NCBI RefSeq assembly: GCF_001667145.1
Contig: NZ_LZIF01000107.1
Location: 1-64,000, forward strand
Reading direction: 5' to 3'
Source: Mycobacterium sp. 852002-51971_SCH5477799-a
GTDB taxonomy: Bacteria; Actinomycetota; Actinomycetes; Mycobacteriales; Mycobacteriaceae
DNA: 64,000 bases
A model generated the notes under the pieces. It worked only from the letters and a program-made list of their open reading frames with translations. It made no database searches and had not been told where the DNA came from. Below are positions 16,034 through 24,286 of the stretch, piece after piece. The stretch's first letter is position 1; each line of letters begins with the position of its first letter. The position numbers and the translations under genes were made by a program.

Positions 16034-16720
16034 ATGACTCTGGTGGCCGGGCGTGGTCCGCTCAGCAGCGATCCCGCGGGACGCTTCGCGCCCCCGATAC
16101 CCGACGACGTCGTGTACGTCGAACCGCATCCCCGTCGCGTGCAGGCCGTCAAGGACGGCCGCGTGGTGATCGACACCGAGCGGGCGCTGATGGTGCACCG
16201 GCGCGGCCGGCCGCTGAGCTACGTCTTCCCGGCCGACGAGGTCGGCGATCTACCCGGCGAGCCGGAGCCCGAAGCGCGCGGTTTCGTCCAGGTGCCTTGG
16301 GACGCGGTCGACACCTGGCTGGAAGAAGGGCGCAAACTCGTGCACTACCCGCCCAATCCGTATCACCGCGTCGACTGCCGTCCGACGCAACGCCGCCTGC
16401 GCGTTCGCGTCGACGGCGCAACGCTGGTGGACACCGACGACACCGTCATCCTCTTCGAGACCGCGCTTGCCCCGCGGCTCTACGTCGACCCGGCACACGT
16501 GCGCACCGATCTGCTGCGGCGCTCCGAGACGTCGAGTTATTGCAATTACAAAGGGTTTGCGACGTATTGGTCGTTCGTCTCCGGTGATCATGTCGTCGAA
16601 GACGTCGCCTGGAGCTATCCTGGGCCGCCGCCGGAAAGCCTGCCCATCAAGGGATTCCTCAGTTTCGATGAAGCCCGCGTCGAGCTGGCGGCCGAGCTGC
16701 CGGCCAGCGACCGTAACTAG
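16034..16720 (+). CDS. DUF427 domain protein
   Basis: A 228-residue protein of the DUF427 family. Residues 100-190 carry the typical NPYHRVDCRPTQRRLRVRVDGATLVDT and SSYCNYKGFATYWSF signature (Cys-Asn-Tyr-Lys-Gly). The family's biochemical role is not established. It is the only rightward gene between 15944 and 20013. Its last 62 bases overlap the end of the convergent acyl-CoA dehydrogenase gene. Confidence 0.8.
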   Translation: MTLVAGRGPLSSDPAGRFAPPIPDDVVYVEPHPRRVQAVKDGRVVIDTERALMVHRRGRPLSYVFPADEVGDLPGEPEPEARGFVQVPWDAVDTWLEEGRKLVHYPPNPYHRVDCRPTQRRLRVRVDGATLVDTDDTVILFETALAPRLYVDPAHVRTDLLRRSETSSYCNYKGFATYWSFVSGDHVVEDVAWSYPGPPPESLPIKGFLSFDEARVELAAELPASDRN

Positions 16721-17894
16721 GGCGCCCGAGGCCCAGCTCGTGCTGGGCGATCATGTTGCGGAACACCTCCATCGTGCCGCCGTAGATGCCGGCGGGCACG
16801 CCGTGCCGGAAGATGAACTCGATGGCGCCATTATCAGCGAAGTCCGCGGAACCCGTTGTATCGGTGGGCAATGTCGAGGCCGTTCCCAGCAGGTCCATCA
16901 ACTCCTGGGAGACCTCACGCATGGTCTGAATGAGCGCTACCCGTCCGTACATACCGGGGGTCGACATGGCCGCCTCGATGCGGGCCATGCAGCGCCCGAG
17001 CCGGTATTTCGTCGCGTCGTCGTCCATCGGGCGCCGCCCGGCCGCGTCGGGCTTCGACAGGACCGCCGCGACGCCGTCGGCCGCCTCGGCCATCAGGTGG
17101 CCGTGCTCTGACAACATCGAAATGTTCTGCAGGCCATGGTCTTCGGCGTCGGTAATGCCATGTTCGGCGTCGAGGGCGAACCGCATCACCGTCCAGCCGC
17201 CGTTGACCTCACCGATCCGATAGAGGTCATCGACCCGCACGTCGCTGTAATACACGATGTTGGTGCGGTCACCGTCCAGCGTGCGGATGCCCTGGATCTC
17301 GATGCCGTCGGAGTCCAACGGCACCAGGAACATCGTCAGGTTCTTGTGTTTACGTCCCTGCGGATCGGTGTTGGTGAGCAGGAAGACGTACTGGGCATTC
17401 TGTGCGTTCGAGGTGAACATCTTGGAGCCGTTGATGACCCAGCTCGATCCGTCCGCCTCGCGCACGGCTCGGGTCTTGCAGGTGGCGACGTCGGAGCCGC
17501 CCTCGGGCTCGGTGTAGCCCAGGCAGAGCCGGATCTCCCCGGACAGCACGCCCGGCAGTATCGCGTCGGCGAGTTCGGCCGCCCCGAATTGCTTCACCAA
17601 CCGCGCGACGACCGCCGTGGTGCCCCAGTGGAACCAGGGCGTGTGAGCGCGACCGATCTCGAGGTGGAAGATCCGCCGGCGCACCGGAGTGAATCCCCCT
17701 TCGGACTCCAGCCAATAATCCGATGTCAGGTAGCCCTCTTTACCCAACGCCAAATGCACTTGCTCACTGAAGTTTTCGCCGGTCTCGCGGTCGCGTCGCC
17801 GCACTTCGTCGGTGACGTGTTCGGCGATGAACGCCCGGGTCCGGTCGAAAAAATCCTGATCCTCGGGCGAGAGCCTTACACGGGAGAAGTCCAT
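16659..17894 (-). CDS. Acyl-CoA dehydrogenase (FadE-type)
   Basis: A 411-residue flavin acyl-CoA dehydrogenase with the FAD/substrate motif CLGYTEPEGGSDVA, then WVINGSKMFTSNAQNAQYVFLL, and the C-terminal YGGTMEVFRNMIAQHELGLGRP block. It introduces an alpha,beta double bond into an acyl-CoA. The usual end is GLGRP; here about 17 Arg/Pro/Ala-rich residues follow, encoded in the overlap with the DUF427 gene, so the C-terminal tail is probably a read-on. It is the last gene of the operon TesB-LLM-FadE. Confidence 0.9.
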   Translation of the reverse strand: MDFSRVRLSPEDQDFFDRTRAFIAEHVTDEVRRRDRETGENFSEQVHLALGKEGYLTSDYWLESEGGFTPVRRRIFHLEIGRAHTPWFHWGTTAVVARLVKQFGAAELADAILPGVLSGEIRLCLGYTEPEGGSDVATCKTRAVREADGSSWVINGSKMFTSNAQNAQYVFLLTNTDPQGRKHKNLTMFLVPLDSDGIEIQGIRTLDGDRTNIVYYSDVRVDDLYRIGEVNGGWTVMRFALDAEHGITDAEDHGLQNISMLSEHGHLMAEAADGVAAVLSKPDAAGRRPMDDDATKYRLGRCMARIEAAMSTPGMYGRVALIQTMREVSQELMDLLGTASTLPTDTTGSADFADNGAIEFIFRHGVPAGIYGGTMEVFRNMIAQHELGLGRPSYGRWPAARPPARRGLHRN

Positions 17895-17907
17895 TTGACG
17901 CCTTTGC

Positions 17908-18828
17908 TCACGCCGCGTCGACGACCAGGCTGCGGAACCGGTCCAGGGTCTCGAGCGCGTGCGTCATGCTGTCGCCGGGCAGGTGAACACTGACCCACGT
18001 CACGCCCAACTTCGCCAGGTCGTCCAACCCCTCGAGGTAAGCGTCGGCGTTGAAGTCATCGCTCGCCGGGCTGCCGCCCGCGACGTTGGTGAAGGTGATG
18101 TCGATCGCCGACCAATCCCGTTGTGCCGCATCGCATCTGCGCCGCAGATCGTCGATGCCGTCGGCGAGTTTCTGCACCGAGTCGATGACGGCGGTGCCGG
18201 CCGTCTGGGCCAGCTGCGGCGGTGCTGGGAACGGGCACCAGCCGTCACCGTACTGGGCCACCCGCTGCCGCGATGACGACGTATTGCCGCCAATCCAGAT
18301 CGGCGGAGGCGGATCGCTGACCGGCCGGGGATGCGCGGTGATGCCACGCGCACTGAAATGCTTGCCCTCAAAGGAGATATCGTCGCCGGTCCAAATGGCC
18401 CGGATCACCTGAAGGGACTCCTCGAACAACTCGGCACGCTCGTCGAAGCTCACACCGAGCGCCGCGAACTCGCGCTTGAGGTAGCCCACGCCCACCGCGA
18501 GCGTGAACCGGCCACCGGAGAGCAGGTCCAGGGTAGCGCCGGACTTGGCCACCACGAACGGGTTTCGGTACGGCAGCACCACGATGTTGGGTATCAACCG
18601 CAGCGTGGACGTCGTCGCGGCCGCGAAACCCAAGGCGACAAAAGGATCCAGCGCATCGTGGCCGCCGGCCTCCAGCCATCGCTGCGAGGGCGCCGGGTGA
18701 TCGGTGAAGCCGAAACCGTGAATCCCGGCCGCCTCGGCGGCCGCGGCCACCTTGCCGATACCGTCCCCACTGACCAGCTCCGGGTTGTACGGATGACTGT
18801 GCATCGGGTGGGTGATGGTGAACCGCAT
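17908..18828 (-). CDS. LLM-class F420-dependent oxidoreductase
   Basis: A 306-residue luciferase-like TIM-barrel protein: GFGFTDHPAPSQRWLE, LDPFVALGFAAATTSTLRLIPNIVVLPYRNP, GGRFTLAVGVGYLKREFAALG, and the C-terminal GVTWVSVHLPGDS. Mycobacterial members of this group mostly use coenzyme F420 rather than FMN for hydride transfer; F420 use is inferred. It lies 4 bp behind the thioesterase and 13 bp before the acyl-CoA dehydrogenase gene, so it is co-transcribed with both. Confidence 0.88.
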   Translation of the reverse strand: MRFTITHPMHSHPYNPELVSGDGIGKVAAAAEAAGIHGFGFTDHPAPSQRWLEAGGHDALDPFVALGFAAATTSTLRLIPNIVVLPYRNPFVVAKSGATLDLLSGGRFTLAVGVGYLKREFAALGVSFDERAELFEESLQVIRAIWTGDDISFEGKHFSARGITAHPRPVSDPPPPIWIGGNTSSSRQRVAQYGDGWCPFPAPPQLAQTAGTAVIDSVQKLADGIDDLRRRCDAAQRDWSAIDITFTNVAGGSPASDDFNADAYLEGLDDLAKLGVTWVSVHLPGDSMTHALETLDRFRSLVVDAA

Positions 18829-18832
18829 GGCC

Positions 18833-19723
18833 TTAGAACCGCGCGCGTGAGTCGATCGCCGTGTCGCTGGTGCGCAGCGGACGAATCAGCGCCTCCTGGG
18901 CGAACGAGGCCAGCAGCTCACCCTCTTGCGCGTGCACGGCGCCGCGCACGTACGACATCCCCGCACCCACCTGGGTGCTCTCGTGCGTGTAGAGCAGCCA
19001 CCCGCTCCAGCTGACCGGTTCATGGAAGGCGACCGAGATGCTCATCGGTGCGGTGGACACGGTCAGGTGCGCCTGGGCGGTGCCGATGCCCTCATGCGCG
19101 CGCATGGTGGTCGAGATTCCGAGATGGCCGGTGAAGTACGCGAGCAGCGCCTTGGCCAGGTCGTCGCGGGTCGGGATCGGGTCGTAGTGCAGCCAGGCGT
19201 AGAGCTCCGGCGGGCCGACCTCATCGGGGCTGTTGACGTCGACGACGTCGACGAGGCGTAGCTCGCGACCAACCATCGGCATCGGTGAGGGGTGCGCGTC
19301 GGCCGGGGCGGCGACATCCGGGAGCGGCATGTGGTGGCGGATGACGTCGCCGGTCGGGACGTCGGCCAGCACCGTGATGCTGAGGCAACGCCGGCCGTTC
19401 TGGTGGACGGCGACGACGGCGGTGGCGGTGGAGCGGCCCTCGGCGACGACGTCGAGAACCAGTTCGATGGGCGGGCCGACGGTGATCGCCCGGGAGAACA
19501 CCGCGTGGGCCGAGCGCACCGACTTGTCCGGAAATCGCTTCGCCACCGCGACAATCGCCTGCGCGAGTACCTGGGTGCCCTCGACCACCTGGCGTTCGTC
19601 GCCCGCGGCGATGCCGGTCTCACCGGTGAATCGGTCTTGCCCGTCGGCCTGCACGTCGAACAGATCCAGCAGGCCCTGCACGGTCCACTCGGTCTGCTCG
19701 GATTCTTCAGACGCCTTCGTCAA
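18833..19723 (-). CDS. Acyl-CoA thioesterase, TesB-type double hotdog
   Basis: A 296-residue protein with two hotdog domains, as in acyl-CoA thioesterase II: the first half includes KSVRSAHAVFSRAITVGPPIELVLDVV, the second ISVAFHEPVSWSGWLLYTHESTQVGAGMSYVRGAVHAQEGELLASFAQEALIR. These enzymes release free acids from CoA esters. It is the first gene of the leftward operon, and a copy of the shared motif ends 38 bp upstream of the start. Confidence 0.85.
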   Translation of the reverse strand: MTKASEESEQTEWTVQGLLDLFDVQADGQDRFTGETGIAAGDERQVVEGTQVLAQAIVAVAKRFPDKSVRSAHAVFSRAITVGPPIELVLDVVAEGRSTATAVVAVHQNGRRCLSITVLADVPTGDVIRHHMPLPDVAAPADAHPSPMPMVGRELRLVDVVDVNSPDEVGPPELYAWLHYDPIPTRDDLAKALLAYFTGHLGISTTMRAHEGIGTAQAHLTVSTAPMSISVAFHEPVSWSGWLLYTHESTQVGAGMSYVRGAVHAQEGELLASFAQEALIRPLRTSDTAIDSRARF

Positions 19724-19760
19724 CCCACTTCACCCTCTCGCGCTCGCGACTCAGCGCTCA

Positions 19761-19789
19761 GCGTGACACTTTGCGTAGGATTTGTAAAG
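19761..19789. promoter_or_regulatory. Shared bipartite motif, copy 2
   Basis: GCGTGACACTT (19761-19771), a 9-base spacer, then TTTGTAAAG (19781-19789). It sits 38 bp upstream of the thioesterase start, in the same orientation relative to its gene as copy 1. The spacer sequence differs from the other copies while both half-sites are identical, which points to protein recognition rather than recent duplication. Confidence 0.75.
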
Positions 19790-19955
19790 CTTGGCTAACA
19801 AGACGATAGCTGAACCAGTCGGCCAAACGACCGAATACACGGGCAGGCAACGCAATTGGGCATTGCCGTCAACGCTTTAGAGACTGCGTTCACGCACTGC
19901 GTGGCCGTGGCGCGGGAGCTCGCCCGATCGGCAGATTGACACCGGTACCCGCGGT

Positions 19956-19984
19956 GCGTGACACTTTTTCGGTGTTTTGTAAAG
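19956..19984. promoter_or_regulatory. Shared bipartite motif, copy 3
   Basis: GCGTGACACTT (19956-19966), a 9-base spacer, then TTTGTAAAG (19976-19984). It lies 28 bp upstream of the SMP-30 gene, in opposite orientation to its target gene compared with copies 1 and 2. Copies 2 and 3 together occupy the two ends of the 289-bp divergent promoter region 19724-20012; the rest of that region shows no ORF I would defend. Confidence 0.75.
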
Positions 19985-20012
19985 TGGGCCGATTTGCCGA
20001 AGGCAGGGACGG

Positions 20013-20831
20013 ATGATTCCCGAGCCGCTGGCCAACGGATTCTGCTTCGGCGAGGGCCCGCGCTGGTTCGAGGGCCTGCTGTGGTTCTCCGACATGCTGG
20101 GCGAAGCCGTCCATACCGCGACCATCGGCGGTTCGCTGACCACGCTGCCGCTGCCCGGGCACTCGCCGTCGGGTCTGGGCTTCCGGCCCGACGGGTCACT
20201 GTTGATCGCCTCGACCGAAGACCGGCAGGTGCTGCGCTATGACGGCGAAACCGTCGTCGCCATCGCCGATCTCGCCGACTTGGCGCCGGCCGCCCTCGGC
20301 GACATGGTCATCGACGACGCGGGCCGCGCCTACATCGGCTGCCAGGCCTTGCACGGCGGCGTCATCATTGCGCTGGACCCCGGCGACGGCGCCACCGTGG
20401 TGGCCGAAGACCTAGACTTCCCCAACGGCATGGCGATCACCCCGGATCGCAGGACGCTGATCGTCGCCGAATCAACGGGCCGGCGGCTGACCGCGTTCTC
20501 CATCGGCGACGACGGCGGATTGTCCGGCCGCCGGGTTTTCGCGGACGGCCTGGACGGCCCGCCCGACGGCATCGCGCTGGACGCCGACGGCGGGGTGTGG
20601 ACCTCCATGACCCTGGCCCACCAGTTCGAGCGCATTGTGGCGGGCGGCACCGTGACCGATCGCATCGACATGGGCGAGCGGGTGGCGATCGCCTGCGCCC
20701 TCGGCGGTCCGCAGCGCCGCACTCTGTTTCTGCTGTCGAGTACGGAGGCATATCCTCAGCGCCTGATCGGCACCCGGCTTTCCCGGCTGGATGCCGTCAC
20801 GGTGACCACCCCCGGCGCCGGCCTGCCCTGA
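20013..20831 (+). CDS. SMP-30/gluconolactonase family lactonase
   Basis: A 272-residue six-bladed beta-propeller of the SMP-30/regucalcin family. Metal-binding residues are visible as Glu in FGEGPRW, Asn in DFPNGMAITPD and Asp in PPDGIALD. Members hydrolyse lactones with a divalent metal. In a cluster that also has a Baeyer-Villiger enzyme, opening of a lactone is a sensible role (inference). It is the first gene of the rightward operon SMP30-thioesterase-TetR. Confidence 0.87.
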   Translation: MIPEPLANGFCFGEGPRWFEGLLWFSDMLGEAVHTATIGGSLTTLPLPGHSPSGLGFRPDGSLLIASTEDRQVLRYDGETVVAIADLADLAPAALGDMVIDDAGRAYIGCQALHGGVIIALDPGDGATVVAEDLDFPNGMAITPDRRTLIVAESTGRRLTAFSIGDDGGLSGRRVFADGLDGPPDGIALDADGGVWTSMTLAHQFERIVAGGTVTDRIDMGERVAIACALGGPQRRTLFLLSSTEAYPQRLIGTRLSRLDAVTVTTPGAGLP

Positions 20832-20846
20832 TCCGAGAGGTTGACG

Positions 20847-21680
20847 ATGACCGACGCCTATTACGAGCTGATCGACCCGGCTGGCGGCGACGCCGCCGTC
20901 TTGGGCGAGAAGTTCCGGGCGACCGATCTGGCGCGGGGCACCTGGTCGGCGGCCATCCAGCACGGCGGTCCGGTATCGGCTCTGCTGGTCCGGTCCTTGG
21001 AGCGGTGCGAACAGCGCGACGACACGCGCCTGTCCCGGGTGGTCATCGACCTGCTGGGCGGGGTGCCGGCCGAGGGCGACCTGTGGGTCCGATCCGAGGT
21101 GCAACGCCCCGGCAAGCAGATCGAATTGCTCAGCGCGCAGATGCTGGCTCCCGGGCCCGACGGCACGGCGCGGCCGGTGGCGCGCGCCACCGGATGGCGG
21201 CTGCAGCACCAGGACACGCAGTCCCTGGCGCACGCCGCGGCCCCGCTGCCCCGGCCGCGGGCGCAGGCCTTCAACCGCAACCTCAAGGCGCGGGACTGGG
21301 ACCGCAACTACGTGCACAGCCTGGAGTGGCTGTGGCTGACCGAGCCACTGAGCGAAGGCCCCGGCGAGTCCTGGATCAACCCGACCGTCGATCTCGTCAA
21401 CGGCGAATCCATGACGCAGCTGGAACGGCTGTTCGCGGTGGCCGACTGCGCCAACGGCATCGGCAGCAAGTTGGACATCACCAAGTGGACGTTCCTCAAC
21501 ACCGATCTGGCCGTGCACGTGTTTCGGGTACCGGACGGCGACTGGATCGGCATTCGGGCGGAGACCAGCTACGGGCCGGACGGCATCGGGACAACCATCG
21601 GCACGTTGTTCGACGAGCAGGGCGCGGTCGGCGCCATCCAGCAGTCGGTGCTGGTGCGCCGGCGCCCGCCTCGGGCCTAA
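20847..21680 (+). CDS. Thioesterase-family (double hotdog) protein
   Basis: A 277-residue protein of the TesB-like/4HBT_3 acyl-CoA thioesterase group: ARGTWSAAIQHGGPVSALLVRSLER near the N-terminus, and the C-terminal hotdog with LAVHVFRVPDGDWIGIRAETSYGPDGIGTTIGTLFDEQGAVGAIQQSVLVR. The ATG at 20847 is chosen because GAGAGG precedes it by 7 bp; a TTG two codons upstream is less likely. It is the second thioesterase of the island and lies 15 bp behind the lactonase gene. Confidence 0.83.
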   Translation: MTDAYYELIDPAGGDAAVLGEKFRATDLARGTWSAAIQHGGPVSALLVRSLERCEQRDDTRLSRVVIDLLGGVPAEGDLWVRSEVQRPGKQIELLSAQMLAPGPDGTARPVARATGWRLQHQDTQSLAHAAAPLPRPRAQAFNRNLKARDWDRNYVHSLEWLWLTEPLSEGPGESWINPTVDLVNGESMTQLERLFAVADCANGIGSKLDITKWTFLNTDLAVHVFRVPDGDWIGIRAETSYGPDGIGTTIGTLFDEQGAVGAIQQSVLVRRRPPRA

Positions 21681-21715
21681 CGTGGGAGCGAATGACCATG
21701 ACACCTCGGCGGAAC

Positions 21716-21730
21716 TTCGAAATGTTTGAA
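21716..21730. promoter_or_regulatory. Inverted repeat directly before the island TetR gene
   Basis: TTCGAA-ATG-TTTGAA (21716-21730), a dyad with one mismatch, ends two bases before the TetR start codon. It could be an autoregulatory operator within the operon, an alternative to the 29-bp motif as the site of this TetR. Confidence 0.35.
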
Positions 21731-21732
21731 TC

Positions 21733-22278
21733 ATGAGCCAGCCGGCCAGGGCGACGACGATCGCCGACACCGACACCTCGACGCGTCAGCGGATTCTGGC
21801 GGCCACCGCCGAGGTGCTCGGCCGAAACGGCAAGACCAAGCTGAGCCTGTCCGACGTCGCCACCCAGGCGGGGGTGTCCCGCCCAACGCTGTATCGCTGG
21901 TTCGCCTCCAAAGAGGAGTTGCTGTCTGCGTTTTCGGCCTACGAGCGCCAGATCTTCGAAAGCGGTCTGGTGAAGGCCACCGCGGGCCTCAAAGGCGTCG
22001 ACAAGCTCGATGCCGTGCTGCGGTTCATCGTCGAATACCAACATTCGTACTCCGGTGTGCGCATGGTCGACGTCGAGCCCGAGCACACCATCGCCCAGTT
22101 CTCCTGGGTCATCCCGCAGATGCGCGAGGGCCTGCAACGCCACCTGCCCGGGCCCAACGCGGCGGTCAAAGCGGCGACGGTCATCCGGATTGCGATATCG
22201 CACTACATCGTGCGCAGCGATGACGCCGAACAGTTTCTGGCGCAGCTGCGCCACGCGGTGGGAATCAAGGGCAGCTGA
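21733..22278 (+). CDS. TetR-family regulator of the catabolic island
   Basis: A 181-residue TetR protein: residues 15-62 form the DNA-binding domain (TRQRILAATAEVLGRNGKTKLSLSDVATQAGVSRPTLYRWFASKEELL in outline) and the remainder is a helical ligand domain. It is the last gene of the rightward operon and the only regulator gene in 6818-22278, so it is the best candidate to bind the motif found before the three island operons and to respond to the substrate or an acyl-CoA intermediate (inference). Confidence 0.88.
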   Translation: MSQPARATTIADTDTSTRQRILAATAEVLGRNGKTKLSLSDVATQAGVSRPTLYRWFASKEELLSAFSAYERQIFESGLVKATAGLKGVDKLDAVLRFIVEYQHSYSGVRMVDVEPEHTIAQFSWVIPQMREGLQRHLPGPNAAVKAATVIRIAISHYIVRSDDAEQFLAQLRHAVGIKGS

Positions 22279-22479
22279 CTCGCCGAGTGTTTTGCGTTTG
22301 ACCAAACTCCACCGACATCGCGCCTGATGGTTGCAAACAGGTGCGACAAGACATTGTGGGTTCGCTGCAGTGAGACCGCGTTGCGTGACCGCTGGACCGT
22401 GCGGATGTTGAGCCAGTAATCGCCCGTGGCCGATTCGTATCCTTGACTGAGGATCTGCTGGACCGAAAGGGCTTCCCAG

Positions 22480-23259
22480 GTGACCAACTTCGAGGCTGCC
22501 GGTGGCCAGTTCTGGCTGCCCGATTATCCCGAAGTTGTGATTCAGGGAACTTTCACCGCTACTGCAGGTGAGCAGGCCGAGGTAGCCCTGGAAGGCGGCC
22601 TACCGATACGACTACTCCCGGGAGGCCAACCGCCGGTACCCGCCGCGAAGGTGGGCGACATCGCTGGCGTGATGAGATCACATGCTGCGGGCTCGGCCGC
22701 GAGATTTCGTCCAGTGACGGTCGCCGGTCAACTCGCAAGCGGTGAGTTTGTCACCCTCCTGACCGCGCCCAATTTTGGCGGCCCGGGCTCGGTACCGCGC
22801 TATGTCGCTTCGGCAACCGTCATCGGAGCCGTCCCCGTGACATCCGATCAGACCTACAGCGCCGTTCGATTTCTCCTTGACAATCCGCTTTGGCTTGCCC
22901 ACCTCACAGATGGCGATTCTGCTCCCGTTGAAGATGACCAGTCGGTGCTCAGTGTCGAGGCTTCCCCGGACGGGAACTGGCTGGTATACGAGTCGTCGTC
23001 CCCGGTAAGCCTGCGGCAGATCGAAAGTCGAGTTGTATCAGGATGTCTCGCGCTGGCCTTGTTCTCGCGCCCAGAACGGTCACGATGCTGTACGGCCCTG
23101 GGACACAACGGTATTTGCAATCTTCGGCGATCTAAAGCTGGATCCTGGCGATGTCGCTATTCTCGAACAACTGTGGAACCAGACGTAGTCCGAAAATGGC
23201 GACAATCCGTTCCGACACAAGAAGTCTCGAATAGCAAGCGGACGTCACCCAGCAACTGA
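22480..23259 (+). CDS. ApeA N-terminal-domain-like protein, truncated/decayed
   Basis: A GTG start with GAAAGGG 8 bp upstream opens a 259-codon frame. Residues 1-195 resemble the ApeA N-terminal domain of HEPN anti-phage proteins: GQFWLPDYPEVVIQGTF, ALEGGLPIRLL, YSAVRFLLDNPLWLAHL and RQIESRVVSGCLALALF. After that the frame becomes Arg/Cys/Ser-rich and unlike a protein, while another frame reads sensibly (TTVFAIFGDLKLDPGDVAIL) to a stop near 23190, so a frameshift is likely. The C-terminal HEPN RNase domain of full ApeA (about 500-600 residues) is missing. Base composition is lower in GC than the neighbours, suggesting transfer. Confidence 0.5.
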   Translation: MTNFEAAGGQFWLPDYPEVVIQGTFTATAGEQAEVALEGGLPIRLLPGGQPPVPAAKVGDIAGVMRSHAAGSAARFRPVTVAGQLASGEFVTLLTAPNFGGPGSVPRYVASATVIGAVPVTSDQTYSAVRFLLDNPLWLAHLTDGDSAPVEDDQSVLSVEASPDGNWLVYESSSPVSLRQIESRVVSGCLALALFSRPERSRCCTALGHNGICNLRRSKAGSWRCRYSRTTVEPDVVRKWRQSVPTQEVSNSKRTSPSN

Positions 23260-23281
23260 TTCTCCGTTCGTTGCTTTCACC

Positions 23282-23306
23282 TGTCGAGATGCAGCGAAGA
23301 TTGACA
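23282..23306 (+). repeat. Left terminal inverted repeat of the element
   Basis: This 25-bp sequence has its inverted partner at 26860-26884 with 24 of 25 matches. It is preceded by TCACC, which recurs right after the partner. Confidence 0.75.
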
Positions 23307-23352
23307 GGACACGCCGGGCTACGTTGACAAGACTTCGCCGTGTCGCGAGAGC

Positions 23353-23377
23353 TTGTTAATCTTCGTTGCACTTGAGG
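23353..23377 (-). repeat. Degenerate internal inverted copy of the terminal repeat
   Basis: It starts TTGTTAATCTTCGTTGCA and matches the right terminal repeat at about 17 of 24 positions, mostly with transition differences. It faces the left end 46 bp away, so 23282-23377 is itself bounded by inverted copies. It may be an extra transposase-binding site or the relic of an older end. Confidence 0.5.
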
Positions 23378-23687
23378 TCGGTCCGCCCGAAGCGGAGTAG
23401 GGCACCACTGTCGGCTGCGGGCCGATTGTCGGCTACAGCGATGCACAATGCGGCTACGACAAAGGTGTTTCGGACCAATTGATGGGTGTGGCAACGGAAT
23501 TGGATTGTCACCCCAAGGCCGCTGTGCTTGGCGCGTTTGAGTCCGACGCGTCACACGCAAAAGGCGAGCGGCGTGTCGCCGCGGGCGGGCTGCTGTGCCC
23601 GCCGACGCTGAGCACGCATGGCTACGAGGTCATTCGCCGCGACACGATCCCGGAAATGCGCGCGGTCCTCGTCGCATTCCTGTTGTG

Positions 23688-24260
23688 CTAGGGAGCCGGG
23701 CGGATGCCGCGCTCGAAGGTCCGGGTGATCAGTGGCGCGACGGTGTGCCGCGGCAGTGCACCGGCCATGGCTTGCTCACAGCCTCGCAGGATCAATCCGT
23801 AGAGCGCGTGCCGGATCCAGGTCTGGTTGAGGTCAGAGTCGAACACGCCTTCGTCCTGTCCCCGTGTGATCAGGTTGATCACCAACTCCTCGTTCGGGGA
23901 CTGGGCTGGTGGGATATCGCGGAGCACAGCCGGGTCACCGAAGAGGAAGACCAGACGTTCACCGATTGAGACGGCGGCGGTGATGAATCGCCGCATCGCA
24001 TCGACTGCGGGTCCGTCGTCGGTGGCGGCCTCGTCCACCGCTTCAGTGAGCACGCGGATCGAGTCCAGGGTCGCCTCGTAGATCAGCGTCTCGCGGTCGG
24101 CGAAGTAGCGGTGCAGCGTGGTGCGGCCGACCCCGGCCATGGTGGCGATCTCCGGCATGGTGGCGGTCCGGTTCGCGGCCAGCGCAGAGGCCGTAGCAGC
24201 GAGGATCGCGGCTCTGGTGCGCGCTTGCACACCCGAGAGTTGCTTTGTCGAGACGGACAC
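23688..24260 (-). CDS. TetR-family regulator carried by the element
   Basis: A 190-residue TetR protein with an N-terminal helix-turn-helix (RTRAAILAATASALAANRT, then PEIATMAGVGRTTLHRYFADRETLI) and a C-terminal helical domain. It is divergent to the 37-codon ORF and flavoprotein genes, with two 14-bp dyads just upstream of its start at 24287-24321. That is the usual layout of a self-repressing TetR controlling the neighbouring enzyme operon. Confidence 0.88.
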   Translation of the reverse strand: MSVSTKQLSGVQARTRAAILAATASALAANRTATMPEIATMAGVGRTTLHRYFADRETLIYEATLDSIRVLTEAVDEAATDDGPAVDAMRRFITAAVSIGERLVFLFGDPAVLRDIPPAQSPNEELVINLITRGQDEGVFDSDLNQTWIRHALYGLILRGCEQAMAGALPRHTVAPLITRTFERGIRPAP

Positions 24261-24286
24261 GATGTGATCTTAGCCTGCCCGGAATA

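Larger units (their letters stand above)
23260..23687. other. Gene-poor left end of the mobile element
   Basis: No convincing gene. It holds the left terminal repeat (23282-23306), a second TTGACA 23 bp further in (23324-23329), an inverted degenerate repeat copy (23353-23377) and then 310 bp without recognisable content. A 70-codon frame at 23479-23691 has no features of a real protein that I can see. Confidence 0.6.
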
